A DNA stretch of 64,000 nucleotides from positions 63,135,346-63,199,345 of the forward strand of contig OX411551.1 in assembly GCA_948146395.1 (NCBI GenBank). The letters run 5' to 3'. Each line of letters begins with the position of its first letter. Within the stretch, counting starts at the first letter, position 1. The notes beneath the pieces were generated by a model, which searched no databases, was not told the DNA's origin, and was given only the letters and a program-made list of their open reading frames with translations. The DNA comes from Fragum whitleyi. Its lineage: Eukaryota; Mollusca; Bivalvia; Cardiida; Cardiidae. The translations under genes and the position numbers were made by a program. Of this stretch, positions 1-11,850 are shown piece by piece.

Positions 1-30
1 ATTAATTGTGTCAAGCAATTTATTCATTTT

Positions 31-60
31 TATGCCCCGGTATTGAGAGGTCGGGGCATA
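31..60. repeat. Short GC-rich hairpin at window start
   Basis: The arms TATGCCCCG and CGGGGCATA face each other across a 12-base loop. The following bases (about 70-100) carry a CCCTCTGTCTCTCTGTCC tract, a texture common in dispersed animal repeats. Similar text (CATCTGTCTCTCTAC) recurs near 9490. I read this as the edge of a dispersed repeat; no gene is visible between 1 and 600. Confidence 0.4.
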
Positions 61-618
61 CGGTTTTACTCGTGTCCCTCTGTCTCTCTGTCCGAAAACT
101 TAACATTGGCCTTTTCTCCAAAAGTACTTGACATACAAAGCTCAAATTTGGAATGTTAGCTTCTTTCAATGATATGTATCTGTTCCATGTAATATGATTT
201 TCCTCAATGTCATTCATTTACCTTAATCATCCCTTTACACGAAAACTGTACAACTTAACATTGCCATTTCGGGGGCATTGGTGTTTTACATACACATCTT
301 GTTTACTTTGTTCTCCACCCAAAAAAGATCAGCAAATTTTCAATTTTATTCACGCAAAATAATCATCTCTAACGTCCCTGAAATTACACCAGTTTAAAAT
401 TTCACTATTTAGTAATGGGTTTAAAAAAACTATCAATCCCTTTTGAATTTTCATTTTTTGATATGTCCTCAATAGTCTAATAATTCTGCATATTAAAATT
501 GTTCCTTGAAGGTCAATGTTATCTTTCCAGACTCATATGTTGAGAAGGGTTGCTTATTTCTATAAAAAGTTTAAATCAAGTATCATACAATTTTAAACGG
601 GTCTTTATAATATTTCAG

Positions 619-702
619 GTTATTCAATCCCCTCCCAGCAATTGTAACATTGTGGCTGTGGACAATCCTTCAATTTTACCAGATGCACATGAAATTCTGT
701 AT
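619..702 (+). pseudogene. Leader coding exon of the Helentron gene (phase 0)
   Basis: An 84-base exon is bounded by acceptor TTTATAATATTTCAG (ending 618) and donor GTAAGT (703-708). It is open in frame 1 and encodes 28 residues starting VIQSPPSN and ending DAHEILY. The next exon starts at 1486 after TTTTATGTGTTTTCAG, also in phase 0 and frame 1, so splicing out 703-1485 joins two open frames. Further 5' exons, including the start codon, are not identified. The splice sites are seen directly; the joining is inferred. Confidence 0.6.
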
Positions 703-1485
703 GTAAGTATATTATTTATTTGGATTCTTTAACGATTTCCTAAATTTGGTATTGACAGCCCTAACATTTAAAGTTTGAGAATAATACACTCAGGCAAGAG
801 AAGAAAATGCTTATAATCATCATTTTCACCTTTTGCCTCAATATTTCCCATGCTACTTGATACACAAATCTTTTCCTTATTATCATCCATTTTGCTGTCT
901 GCAGCCTCTTTCAACAAGGAGTAATCTAAATTTTTGCCGTTCGGGAAAGGTTTAACAGAAGGTGTAATGTCCTTTCTATGCACCATGTTGATGTACAACA
1001 TTTTTCACTTGTGTATAGCTTGTAACATTTTTTTTGTGCCATTGGTCAAGTTTTAAGGTCACATTTTGAAGATCAATCTTTTTCTACATAAAATTTTTAC
1101 ATTGGTTATTGGTTTTGAATGGCCAGTGGTAGATTTCATATTTCACATGTAAATAAGATCTATGTGTTAACTGCTTTGATAATGCATATTCCTAATTTCC
1201 TGCTGTACACAAACCCTAAGCCGACATTGAACACTAAATGAGAGAAAAGGGCATGATCTCTATATTTGGCATGAAGAGCTTTCATATTATTAGATATTAA
1301 TTTAATGTTTAAGTTTATGTCATCAATCAAGGCCAGCATTTTTTTTTATCAAGGTCAAATTTGTAAAGAATTGCTACTTCAGGAAAACATGAAATAACTA
1401 GTCTGCACAGCTTCAAATTTATGGTAATGATCAAGAGGCCAAAGATGCTCTTGTTAAACTTATTTTTATTTTTATGTGTTTTCAG

Positions 1486-3689
1486 GATTCTCCAGTACAT
1501 GAGTATTCGTTTCATGGGATGAATATTGACTCTGTCCTCCATGGTGAAATAAACATACAGATACTAGACTACACCTCACAGATGCTGAAAGTACAATATA
1601 AGAGTAATTATGGACTTCTATCACCATCCTTTCTGTACTCCTGTACTCAATCAAGAGGAACCAATGTCATACGCAAGATTCCAAGAGAAGTGAAAGCCGT
1701 TCAAATGCACTATATTCCGGGACATTATGTTTTGTCATCACAGAATAAAGACAAAATCAGTGTTTTTGATAGCCTTCCATCAGAAGATCACAAAAACCAG
1801 GTACTACATCAGTTACAACTTCTGTATGAAGACTTTCAGGAAGACAAAGTTGAATATACAACACCACAACACCAAGGACATTCTGTATTATGTGTGCTAT
1901 ATGTGATTGCCAATGCTGTTTTTATACTAAATGGCAAAGATCCGCATGGTCAAAATCTTATAACAGAAAGAATGAGATCACATTTGCATAAGTGTTTACT
2001 AGATGGGAAAATGTGTTTATTTCCAACATCAGTTTTCTCATCTCTATTAACATCTTACTTCGAAGACCAGACAACCCGACTTTGTAATCACAAGGAGATG
2101 TTTTTGAAACCTGGACAGAGTGAAAATATAGGTAGAAAGACCCTGAAACGACAGAATCCTTTGTATAGGGAACATGAGAATGAAAAAGAAAATGAAATGC
2201 GTATAGAAACTAGACGTTTAAAAAGAAAGGATAAAGAATTTGCACAAAATGAGAACAGAAAGGAAAAGGAGAGTAGACGTACAAGACGTAATGATGTGAG
2301 TTACAGATTAAAAGAAAATGAAATGCGGACAGAAGCTAGACGTTTAAAAAGAAAGGATAAAGAATTCGCACAAAATGAGAACAGAAAGGAAAAAGAGAGT
2401 AGACGTACAAGAAGGAATGATGAGAGTTCCAGATTAAAAGAAAATGAAATGCGGACAGAAACTAGACGTTAAAAAAGAAAGGATAAAGAATTCGCACAAA
2501 ATGAGAACAGAAAGGAAAAAGAGAGTAGACGTACAAGAAGCAATGATGAGAGTTCCAGATTAAAAGAAAATGAAATGCTGACAGAAATTAGACGTTTAAA
2601 AAGAAAGGATAAAGAATTCACACAAAATGAGAACAGAAAGGAAAAAGAGAGTAGACGTACAAGAAGGAATGATGAGACTTACAGACTAAAAGAATATGAA
2701 CTGCGGTCAGAAACTAGACGTTTAAAAAGAAAGAATAAAGAATTCGCACAAAATGAGAACAGAAAGGAAAAAGAGAGTAGATGTACAAGACGTAATGATG
2801 ACAGTTATAGACAAAAAGAAAATGAAATGCGTATAGAAACTAGACGTTTAAAAAAAAGATAAAGAATTTGCACAAAATGAGAACAGAAAGGAAAAAGAGA
2901 GTAGACGTACAAGACGTAATGATGTGAGTTACAGATTAAAAGAAAATGAAATGCGGACAGAAACTAGACGTTTAAAAAGAAAGGATAAAGAATTCGCACA
3001 AAATGAGAACAGAAAGGAAAAAGAGAGTAGACGTATAAAGAAGGAATGATGAGAGTTACAGATTAAAAGAAAATGAAATGCGGACAGAAACTAGACGTTT
3101 AAAAAGAAAGGATAAAGAATTCGCACAAAATGAGAACAGAAAGGAAAAAGAGAGTAGACGTACAAGAAGGAATGATGAGAGTTACAGATTAAAAGAAAAT
3201 GAAATGCTGACAGAAATTGGACGTTTAAAAAGAAAGGATAAAGAATTCACACAAAATGAGAACAGAAAGGAAAAAGAGAGTAGACGTACAAGACGGAATG
3301 ATGAGACTTACAGACTAAAAGAATATGAACTGCGGTCAGAAACTAGACGTTTAAAAAGAAAGGATAAAGAATTCACACAAAATGAGAACAGAAGGAAAAA
3401 GAGAGTAGACGTACAAGAAGGAATGATGAGAGTTACAGACAAAAAGAAAATGAAATGCGGTCAGAAACTAGACTTTTAAAAAGAAAGGATAAAGAATTCA
3501 CACTAAATGAGAACAGAAAAGAAAAAGAGAGGAAATATTTTAGACGGAATGATAAAAATAATAGACTGAAAGAAAATGAAAGGCGAACAGACAGAAGAAG
3601 TGCAAAAAGGAACAAGCCGGCATTTGCAGATAGTGACAAGCTCATAGAAAATTTTCATAAAAACTGTGAAGAGTGGCCCTGTGATCGTA
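1486..3689 (+). pseudogene. Helentron N-terminal region: Ulp1/C48-like cysteine protease plus charged repeats
   Basis: The exon follows an acceptor at 1485. The first ~230 codons resemble the Ulp1/SENP (peptidase C48) fold: His at 1723 in GHYVLSS, Asp at 1768 in SVFDSL, Gln at 1873 and Cys at 1891 in VLCVLYVIANA. The His-Asp distance is 15 residues and the Gln-Cys distance is 6; the latter matches Ulp1. Cysteine protease domains of other types (OTU) are known in some Helitrons; a role in processing the polyprotein is only a guess. From about 2190 the frame enters a Lys/Arg/Glu-rich 42-residue repeat array. There it is broken by a TAA at 2470 (one base change from the sister repeats), a 2-base deletion near 2850, an insertion near 3035 and a deletion near 3393. 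Confidence 0.65.
2190..3640 (+). repeat. Tandem array of a 126-bp (42-codon) unit, about 11 copies
   Basis: Each unit reads roughly NEMRTETRRLKRKDKEF, then AQNENRKEKESRRTRRND, then a link to the next copy. The unit length is 126 bases, so copy changes keep the frame. Copies differ by a few bases (for example GCGGACAG versus GCGTATAG or GCTGACAG) and fade at the 3' end (RKYFRRNDKNNRLKENE). Highly basic/acidic alternation suggests a long charged helix or coiled coil, a feature often seen just before the Rep domain in animal Helitron proteins. The copy number and the clustered indels suggest slippage or unequal exchange. Confidence 0.9.
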
Positions 3690-5947
3690 TGTTGTTTATG
3701 TAAACAATTGTGGTACCAACACAGTGTGATAAAAACTAAAACTGTTTTTAAAGGTGTCACTTTACAAGAAATAATAGCTGATGTAATCAGGCAGAAAACT
3801 TCTTCATTGGTCCCAGATTCTACAACCAAACATCAAGGCCTTTGTGATTGGATTTGCAATACATGTGCCACATACGTAAAGAAACACAAAATACATCCCT
3901 GTTCGTACCTAAATAAGATGACATTTCCATACCAGGGTCCTCTGAAACAAATGAATGTACTTGAACAACTGCTGATAGCACCAATTTTACCTTTTTTTCG
4001 ACTCCATCAAGCTAGTGTTGGCAAGCAATACCGCATAAATGGAAATGTTGTGCTAGTTCCCTCAGATATACAGAACACAGTATCTGCTTTACCACGACTA
4101 ACATCGGAAACAGCAACAATAAAAGCGACATTGAAGCGTAAGCTACAGTATAAACATTACCAGTATAGTATGAACATAAGGCCTGATAAGATACGTGAGA
4201 GTATTGCATTCCTAAAATCATCCTCTTTATATCGTGACCTTAACATAAAGTTAAATGAGAACTTTGATTTTGACACTGAGACAGATTCAGACAGTGGCAT
4301 TTCTGATGAAGAGAACAATTCTACTAAAAGTCAAACTCAACCATCTGATCATAACAATAAGAAAGATGAAGCTGGTAGTGATTGGAGTGAAGATGACAAC
4401 CAGACTGAGTCAAATGTCAGTCCAGGTATAAAGGACACGATGCTTTCAGCCCCTGATTTTGTTGAACCTTCAGAAAAAGACTTCATTTTCAATTTTACTC
4501 CTGGAGAAGGCAGACAACCTGTTAGTGTATTTTTACAGCCAAATGCAGAGGAATTGGCATTTCCATCCATATTTTGTGGCCAAAGTAGACCCACAAATGA
4601 ACAAAGAATTGTGCCAGTTTCTTACTCAGAAATAGTGAAATCAGAGCTACGAAACCAAGACCGTAGAGCAGCATCAAATATTGAGAACATTTTCTTCAAA
4701 ACTAAGAAGCTTCAGATGAAACAGATTATTGACCAGACTCAAGTAGCACTACGCAAGTCAAAAACAAAAGGCCAAAATGTCACGGCCAAAGATGTTAGAG
4801 GGGATTCAGGAAAGCAGTTCATCTACCAAGATAAGGCATTCAGATTCATGTCTGCAATCAGAGGTTCTCCCTCATACTTCCAATCCGTTTCAAAAGACCT
4901 CTTCGCCATGATTCGTCAACTTGGCCCAGCAACTTTTTTCTGTAGCCTGTCAGCAGCGGAAACTAGATGGACACACCTTCTCTGTATTCTATCCAAAATT
5001 ATTGATGATAAACAGTGTACAGAAGATGAAGCAAAAAATTTTGACTGGCCCACGAAATGTCGTTTAATACAATCAGATCCTGTTACATGTGCACGTCATT
5101 TTGACTATTCTGTAAACAAGTTCCTGAAATACTTCATTTTTGACAAATCCTATCCTGTGGGTGAAAGACTATTTTTACAGAGTCGAGTATCAGCAACGTG
5201 GATCACCACATGTGCACATGATGATATGGTGTGAAAACAGCCCACAATATGGACAGGATTCTACAGAAAGTGTGATAGACTTCATTGATACATACATAAC
5301 TTGTGAACAACCACCAAATACTGATTCTTGCCTGACAAATCTGGTAAAACTTCAAACACATCGTCACTCTCACACATGTAGAAAAAAACACAAGAAGGTG
5401 TGTAGATTTGGATTTCCCAAACCACCGATGGAAAAATCATGTATACTTGAACCATTTACAGAAAATGACTGCAATAAAACTGAGAAAGTTCAACATTCAC
5501 GTAACTGGAAAGCTGTTCAAGATAAACTGAATGATATACACAACAAAGAAGAAGCTGTATCATTTGACCAGTTTTTGGAGTCACTGTCATTAACTCGGAA
5601 TCAGTATTTCAATGCTGTCAGAGCTTCTATCAAAACCCCAACTGTTTTTTTTTAAGAGAACAACCTCAGAATCTCGAATAAATGGATACAACAAAGACAT
5701 CCTTAGAGCATGGCGAGCAAACATTGACCTACAGTTTATTGTTGACGTTTATGCATGTGCTTCATACATTGCAGCTAATGTGACAAAATCACACCGAGGT
5801 ATGAGCGAACTGCTCAGGACAGCTGCTAAAGAGGCTCGAGATGGAAATCTGGAAGTAAAGCAACAGGTTCGGTCAATTGGTAATAAGTTTCTGAATGCTG
5901 TAGAAATCAGCGCACAGGAAGCTGTTTGTGAACACATCTCCTCCTGA
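3690..5947 (+). pseudogene. Helentron Rep (HUH endonuclease) region, frameshifted
   Basis: The region starts with a Cys-rich segment (VIVCCLCKQLWYQHSV) typical of the area before Helitron Rep. A long linker with an acidic stretch follows (4260-4400), then the Helitron-like N domain (FRFMSAIRGSPSYF, LFAMIRQLGPATFFCSLS). The HUH motif appears as RGSPHVHMMIW near 5189-5222, after a one-base frame change near 5157. A second frame break sits in a T-run near 5645. The tyrosine motif reads ASYIAANVTKSHRG: the first Tyr is at 5765, and the position four residues on, where Helitrons usually have the second Tyr, is Asn (AAT, 5777). Near 5930 the frame changes again just before NTSPPEERV, where family members seem to have extra residues, suggesting a small deletion. 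Confidence 0.85.
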
Positions 5948-8057
5948 GGAACGAGTTTGTCTGTTGAAGTCTGTTGATGAGTTACAGAAGTTGGATGATG
6001 ATGATGAAGACATTGAGTGTTCCAACATACTTTCCAGATATTCAGAACGCCCCCAAAACATGGATAAATTAACTCTGGCTGACTTTGTATCTAATTATAC
6101 AAAAACAAAGACTTATTCAAAAAGACCACAAAAGCCATCACAAATTTCAAATGAAGGTTTACTACCGGAACCATATGTTTCTGATAATGAAGAAACTCTG
6201 TCAGATCAAGAACAAAACAGGAAAAAATCTACAGAGTTATATAAGAAAGTGAAAACTCCAAGGATCCTCAGATATGCCCACTTCAATCCTGAAACTGATG
6301 AAGAAAAGTACTACAGAGAACAGCTCATGCTTTTTTATCCATGGCGAAATGAAGACTTAGACTTATTAAGAGGTAGTGCTACTTTCAGGGAACGTTATGA
6401 CAAAATAAAAGAAGAAATTGAATCACAAAGAACACAGTATGAACCATACAGGAATCAGGTTGATGCAGCAGAGAGAAACTTGAATGATGATCCAGATATG
6501 CAAGACATCTGGGATACTGTTGCTCCTGTTACAGAAGACATTGACGGACCACTAGATCAGTCCATTCCAATAGTCAATGAAGAAGATCAGTATGATATTG
6601 GTCCAGACCTTGGTATTCCTACATCTTCATGTCAACGAGAATCGATTGCTAAAACATATGAGCTAGAAGATAAAGAATACAGGCAGCATATGAGATCACT
6701 CTATAAAGAACAAATGGAATTTGTTTATAATACTATCCATGATCTCAAAACGTCAGAAAAAACAGTGTACCGTTTCTTGAGTGGTGGAGCTGGATGTGGC
6801 AAAACACATGTGTTAAAAGCCCTTTACCAGACAGCAGTTAAGTACTACAACTCTATTTCTGGAGTAGACTTTTCTTGTAACCCAGTCCTATTGATGGCAC
6901 CTACTGGCAAGGCTGCATATCACATTCGAGGCAACACCATTCACAATGCCATGAAAATTCCAGCAAACCAGAAATTAGAGTACAAGTCATTACAATCTAG
7001 TACTTTGAACACTTTCAGAAATCAACTTTGTGACGTTAAGCTTATATTCATTGATGAAATTTCTATGGTTGGATTCAGAATGTTCAACTTTATACATCAG
7101 CGTTTACAGAAACTGAAGCAATCGAAAGAAGACTTTGGGGGTGTGTCTATTATTGTAATCGGTGACTTATTCCAATTAAAACCCGTACATGATTGTTACA
7201 TATTCCAGCAGTCTCACAGCTCATATATGCCTCTAGCTACAAGTTTATGACAGGAACATTTTCCTATGTATGAACTAACTCAAATAATGAGACAGAGGGA
7301 ATGTTTGGATTTTGCCTTGCTGCTTAACAGATTACGGGAAGGAAAGCAAACAACTGATGATATTGCTGAACTCAATAAACATATTGTTGATCAAAACAGT
7401 GACCAGTATCCTCGATTTGCTCCCCATCTCTTCACAACAAATGATCGAGTCAATCAGCACAACTTCTCCATCATCCATCAGTCACCAAACCCAGTTCATG
7501 AAGTGAAAGCAACTGATAGGCTTGTTGGGACATATTCAGAAGAAATGAAGAACAAAATTTTATCTTGTTTTCTATCAAGTTCAAATGAACAACTTCCAAG
7601 TGTTGTTTACCTGACTGAAGGCTGTGTCTATGATCTGACTGTAAACCTAGATACAACTGATGGTCTCACTAATGGTGCTACCTGTACAGTTATGAAAGTA
7701 TCTGGACAAAACAATAAACCAGCTGACCCTGTTTGAGTCAAGTTTCATAATAATAAATCATGGACACCCCTCTTCCCTGTTTCACGACAATTCCAAGCTG
7801 GATACAAAGGTCAAGCACAAATTCAACGCCTTCAATATCCTTTGAGAGCTGCTGCTGCCAAAACTGTTCATAGGGCTCAAGGTGATACTGTTCAAAATAT
7901 TGTTGTTGATCTGACGACAAAAAGAAAAGTAGACCACATACATTATGTTGCTCTTAGCAGAGTGTCAAGTACAAAAGGCCTAAATATTCTAACTTTTCAA
8001 CAAGATAAAATATCTGTGAACAACCATGTCATAAATGAAATGGAGAGACTTAGATAA
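5948..8057 (+). pseudogene. Helentron PIF1-like superfamily 1 DNA helicase domain
   Basis: Motifs occur in the expected order in frame 0: Walker A GGAGCGKTH (about 6782-6808), APTGKAAY near 6898, Walker B LIFIDEISM (about 7041-7067), VIGDLFQLKPV (about 7155-7187), and C-terminal AKTVHRAQGDTVQNIVVDL (about 7857-7913) with HYVALSRV (about 7941-7964). Two TGA stops (7248 and 7734) interrupt an otherwise continuous frame, each probably a former TGG Trp. The frame ends with TAA at 8055. In the intact family this helicase would unwind DNA during rolling-circle transposition. Confidence 0.9.
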
Positions 8058-8093
8058 AATAAGATTTTACCTTCCCTCACTCTCCTATATACT

Positions 8094-8714
8094 GTGACTT
8101 CACCTTTGAAAATAGCATTTTTAAATGCAAGATCTTTGCATCGTCATATTGAAGATGTCCGCTGTGATTTCAATTTGAATACTTGTGATGTGATTGGCTT
8201 CTGTGAAACCAGGTTCACAACTGTGGACAAGGAATTTGACACAGCTATAGAGGGATACTACCAAAACAGACAGGACAGTGTGAACACAGCCAAAACCAGA
8301 CCATCTCACGGATTAGCACTATATACCAAACAACCAGTTAAAACCATCAAAAGGTCGAACCTTCCAGTTGAAATACTCTCTACCAAAATAAACAACATCG
8401 ACATAGAATTTGTTTATCGACCACCATCAACCAGTACTTCTGTGCTTATTAACAGTATAACAGAGATATTAAAGATTAAGTGCAATAATAGAATAATTCT
8501 TGGTGATTTTAATATTGACCAAAACAAACCTTCTGCACAACAGATACAGCTTCAGGAGTTAATGGAAAAGAATGGGTATCATCAATATATAAACGAGCCA
8601 ACTACAGACTCTGGATCTAGATTAGACTTGATTTACACAAATATTTTATCGGTCAAAACTGGTGTTCTTGAAGTGTACTACTCAGACCATAGGGCTGTGT
8701 GGATTGCCCTGTAG
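8094..8714 (+). pseudogene. Helentron C-terminal apurinic-like (EEP) endonuclease domain, catalytic motifs intact
   Basis: It lies in the same frame as the helicase, 36 bases after its TAA, with no ATG of its own. It was therefore probably fused to the helicase before the stop arose. Endonuclease/exonuclease/phosphatase motifs are all present: FLNARSL (Asn), GFCETRF (Glu), LGDFNID (Asp and Asn), SRLDLIYTN (Asp) and YSDHRAVW (Asp-His). About 200 residues is the usual size of the domain, and it shows no internal stop. This domain identifies the element as Helentron-like rather than a canonical Helitron. Confidence 0.85.
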
Positions 8715-9200
8715 AAACAGCAAGAATATATGAAACTTGGTCAAGCTGTCAAAATTCAGTGGACATGAACCCAAATACGATAGATATTCGATTGATATAG
8801 AATATATCTGTGGAGTGTGAATGAAATCTGTCCATCAGTTGTAGAGATATTTGATAGGCAAGATAATTCATCAAAGTACAATACATCTTCAAGTCTATGA
8901 ACTGTTACCAGAAATATACATGTCTCTAGTATAGCTGTAACTTGGGATTCATGGGTAATGATTTTTGTGAAAGAACTAACTACATCTAGTAAAAACTCAG
9001 TGAACATGTAAAAGAAATAAGGTATATACATCTATGCCTGATAATGAATATGTATGTGAACTTTCAATCATATTTCTCCATCAGTGACTGAGATATTGAG
9101 TTGACGAAGATTTTCATCAAAGAGATACAACTCTGTTCAATGGACTATGACCTATGTAACACACAAGATAGATAACGGGATATTTCTAAAAACCTGCCCA
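8715..9200. repeat. Non-coding 3' flank of the Helentron with a diverged internal duplication
   Basis: About 8815-8900 (CTGTCCATCAGTTGTAGAG followed by TTCATCAAAGTACAATAC) recurs in diverged form at about 9070-9150 (TTCTCCATCAGTGACTGAG then TTCATCAAAGAGATACAAC). This is an old duplication of about 250 bases, probably part of the element's tail. No open frame is convincing. Confidence 0.4.
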
Positions 9201-10970
9201 AAAACCACAGATTACTATGTACAGACATGAAAATATTAAATATCTTTTTATGTAATTGTAAGTAGTGGTTCATTTACTTTCATAACAATACATTCCTGCA
9301 TTTTAAAGCAATGACAAATCAAAGATATAAAAAGCAGAGTAGGAAAAGGGTATATATTTTCATACTAAATCTACTTTCTATAAGATAAAACAAAATTGTC
9401 TGCAATTTCTTTAATTTTATACCAATCTGAAATTTTGTTTTCTGTGAGTGGCTTAGAAAAATACTATATATACCTCTTACCTTTGTCCATCTGTCTCTCT
9501 ACACAAAACATGACAAAAAATATTCATTCAAAATAACCTCAGTTCTATTCAAACCCCCAGTTAATACTAAGCAGTGTGACGGGCGTATCTTGTGACAATT
9601 TGGCACCTTGTTTCCATTTAATAACCATCTACTGACAACCTGTCCTGAAAATAATGGATAAGATACTTTTAAACCAATACATACAACACAATGTTATTAG
9701 GGAACGCAGACTGTCTGTGGGTCTGTGGTTGTAATGTTTTTTTGTTGTTTTTTTTTCAAATAAATCGATGCATTTAACTAAATATTGAAACTGACAGTGT
9801 AAAATCCCTCTGATTTTATAATTCTATTACACTAGTGGTGTTAAATATTGTGGTTTGAGATTTCATAATCGAAAGAGTAAAGCCTGTCTCAATTCAGCGT
9901 TTAATAAAACTTATGGAGTAAACTAATGACAAATGACTAGATACAATCGTTATCGAAGTTCTAGGTGCTACAAGGCGGTAAGCGCATTGGCACGTACGAG
10001 CTTTTAGCTCTAGGACATTGAAATGTATTTCTTGGTTTATTCGATACAAACTTGACCACTGTCATTTAGATGATAAAATTTGACAATTCCTACTCGGCAT
10101 CGCATGAGAAGGTTACTGAAACCACAACCTTTCTCTTTCTTGGACTTGTAACGTCTGGTTTGATTCTTCGAGATCGACCGTATAAGCTAAAGCTTTCGTC
10201 GTATAGTTAGTATAATCTAATAATGTATATACCTCAAGTGAAAAGAATTTTATGCAAATATTGAAATGCTAATATTCTTTGTATGGTGTATTTGTCTGTG
10301 AATTGATACTTTGTCTCTTAAAGCAAAGAGTTTTAACATTGCCTACAATTGATTGATTAGCATTGATTATTTTCATATGCCAAAATATTACAAAACAAAT
10401 CAAGGAGTTATATAAATACAGAAAGACAAAATATTGTAGTAAAAATTGTATATTTATGTGCATATGACGTAGTAATCATTCGTCTGTTCCCATAAACACA
10501 AATCCATCACTCTCTGAAGTTAGTAATGTACTCTGGTATGGTCCCAATTTTTGTACTTCCTTTTCGACTTGATATATAATGATATGTTCTTACAATCAGC
10601 TTGGGTTAATGAAGTTCAACTTCACGATTTTACTCCGAGGTTCATTATTTACACAGTAAAAACTAGAAGTGGGACAGTCGCTACTAGATGTTAAACAAAC
10701 AAATTATTTAGAACACATCAAACGTTTCGGCCAATCCGTGTTTGTTTTTCTTAATGTTTAAGATCACCAAAAATGATAAACTGACTTTAGATGAAAGTAA
10801 CACTGTACGACCGCAAATAGACCAATCCCGAGGTAGAAACAAATCTAGTGACGTCATTACTAGATATCACGACCGAAACCACGACCAGTGTCTTCGTGAA
10901 TTGCATGAATGTTTAGCCATTTTCGTGTGTATTGGATTAAAAAATTGCTGATAGAACCTAACTGGACAAT
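9201..10970. other. No gene recognised
   Basis: The stretch is AT-rich and has only short open frames without recognisable motifs. CATCTGTCTCTCTAC near 9490 and GTGACGGGCGTATCTTGTGAC near 9577-9597 look like parts of a dispersed repeat. No splice-bounded exon or RNA gene could be supported. Confidence 0.5.
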
Positions 10971-10973
10971 CTC

Positions 10974-11052
10974 GGATACCCGGAGGTCTCACTATTTGCT
11001 ACGCTATATCAACGCTACATAGCGTAGCAAATATGTAGACCCCGGGGTATCC
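10974..11052. repeat. 79-base near-perfect foldback (hairpin)
   Basis: GGATACCC...GGTCTCACTATTTGCTACGCTAT pairs with ATAGCGTAGCAAATATGTAGACC...GGGTATCC around a loop of about 10 bases. Hairpin size and stem quality resemble a miRNA precursor, but the same shape is common in foldback MITEs. Only small-RNA data could distinguish them. Confidence 0.6.
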
Positions 11053-11850
11053 TAGGGTGCTAACTGAATGTACATATACATATACGAGTATCTATTGTCC
11101 AATGAAAAAAAAAAATTCTTTCTTTTTTCATATACACATTGACGAACATTTCTGAAATATCTGATAAAAACGAATAGCACAAAGACACTCTAAGGGAGTG
11201 TCTAATTAGCTACCATACGCAGCCTACCTTAAAACAAGTTTTAACATTATCAATTTTAAGCAAGGCTCAATTTCAAAAAAAGGGACCGAAGTACATTTTT
11301 TTACAATATATATAAAAAAAAAGGAAATATGCTGTGTTTTTTTTTCTTTCGAAGTTCGAATGGGACTTTTAAGACACCATCAAAAGTATATCTTACGCCT
11401 CCATGTTGTTAATGGCTTCTGTCGAACGAATCATTTTGTGGTAACGTGATGTTAGATGAAATAAACAAGGGTGGTGAACGTTGTCGCATGCCAAAGACGT
11501 CATTCGTAGGCCCATAGGTACAGGAAACCATATATCTTTTATTGGGTGATCAAAATAAGAAAAATGCGGATATTTCTCAGCCACCATATTAGCCCAAAAA
11601 CTTGCAACCTAGATACATTTACCCCAAACTCAAGATGCATTTTACATTCATGCCAACAAGTAATTCTTCAGGAAAATTGTTAGTTTTGTTGAAAAGTCAG
11701 TCAAACAGAAAAACATAGAAATATGGATTAAATATGTAACTCGAAACGCGGAAAGGATCGCACGTGAATTTCTTGAAATATTATTTAAAACATATATTTC
11801 TATAATAAATTGCATCTAGCTTTATTCAACCAGAGGTCACATCTCGAAAA

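Larger units (their letters stand above)
619..8714 (+). mobile_element. Degenerate Helentron (Helitron-like rolling-circle transposon), coding span
   Basis: One decayed element supplies all coding matter here: leader exon, Ulp1-like protease, charged repeats, Rep nuclease, PIF1-like helicase and an endonuclease/exonuclease/phosphatase domain. Rep plus helicase defines Helitrons, and a C-terminal apurinic-type endonuclease is the hallmark of the Helentron branch. Reading frames change near 2850, 3035, 3393, 3690, 5157, 5645 and 5930, and in-frame stops lie at 2470, 7248 and 7734. The copy is therefore not functional as one polyprotein. Coordinates cover only coding matter. I could not identify the 5' terminus or the 3' hairpin, so true ends probably lie outside these limits. 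Confidence 0.9.

Noticed and set aside
2190..3640. CRISPR-like array
   Set aside because: Units are contiguous 126-base coding repeats with no unique spacers, in an animal transposon.
3433..3829. Minus-strand open frames opposite the charged repeats
   Set aside because: Antisense shadows of the 42-residue repeat array and Rep N-terminus.
7248..7736. TGA recoded as an amino acid in the helicase
   Set aside because: Only two TGAs, in an element with many frameshifts; ordinary decay is simpler.
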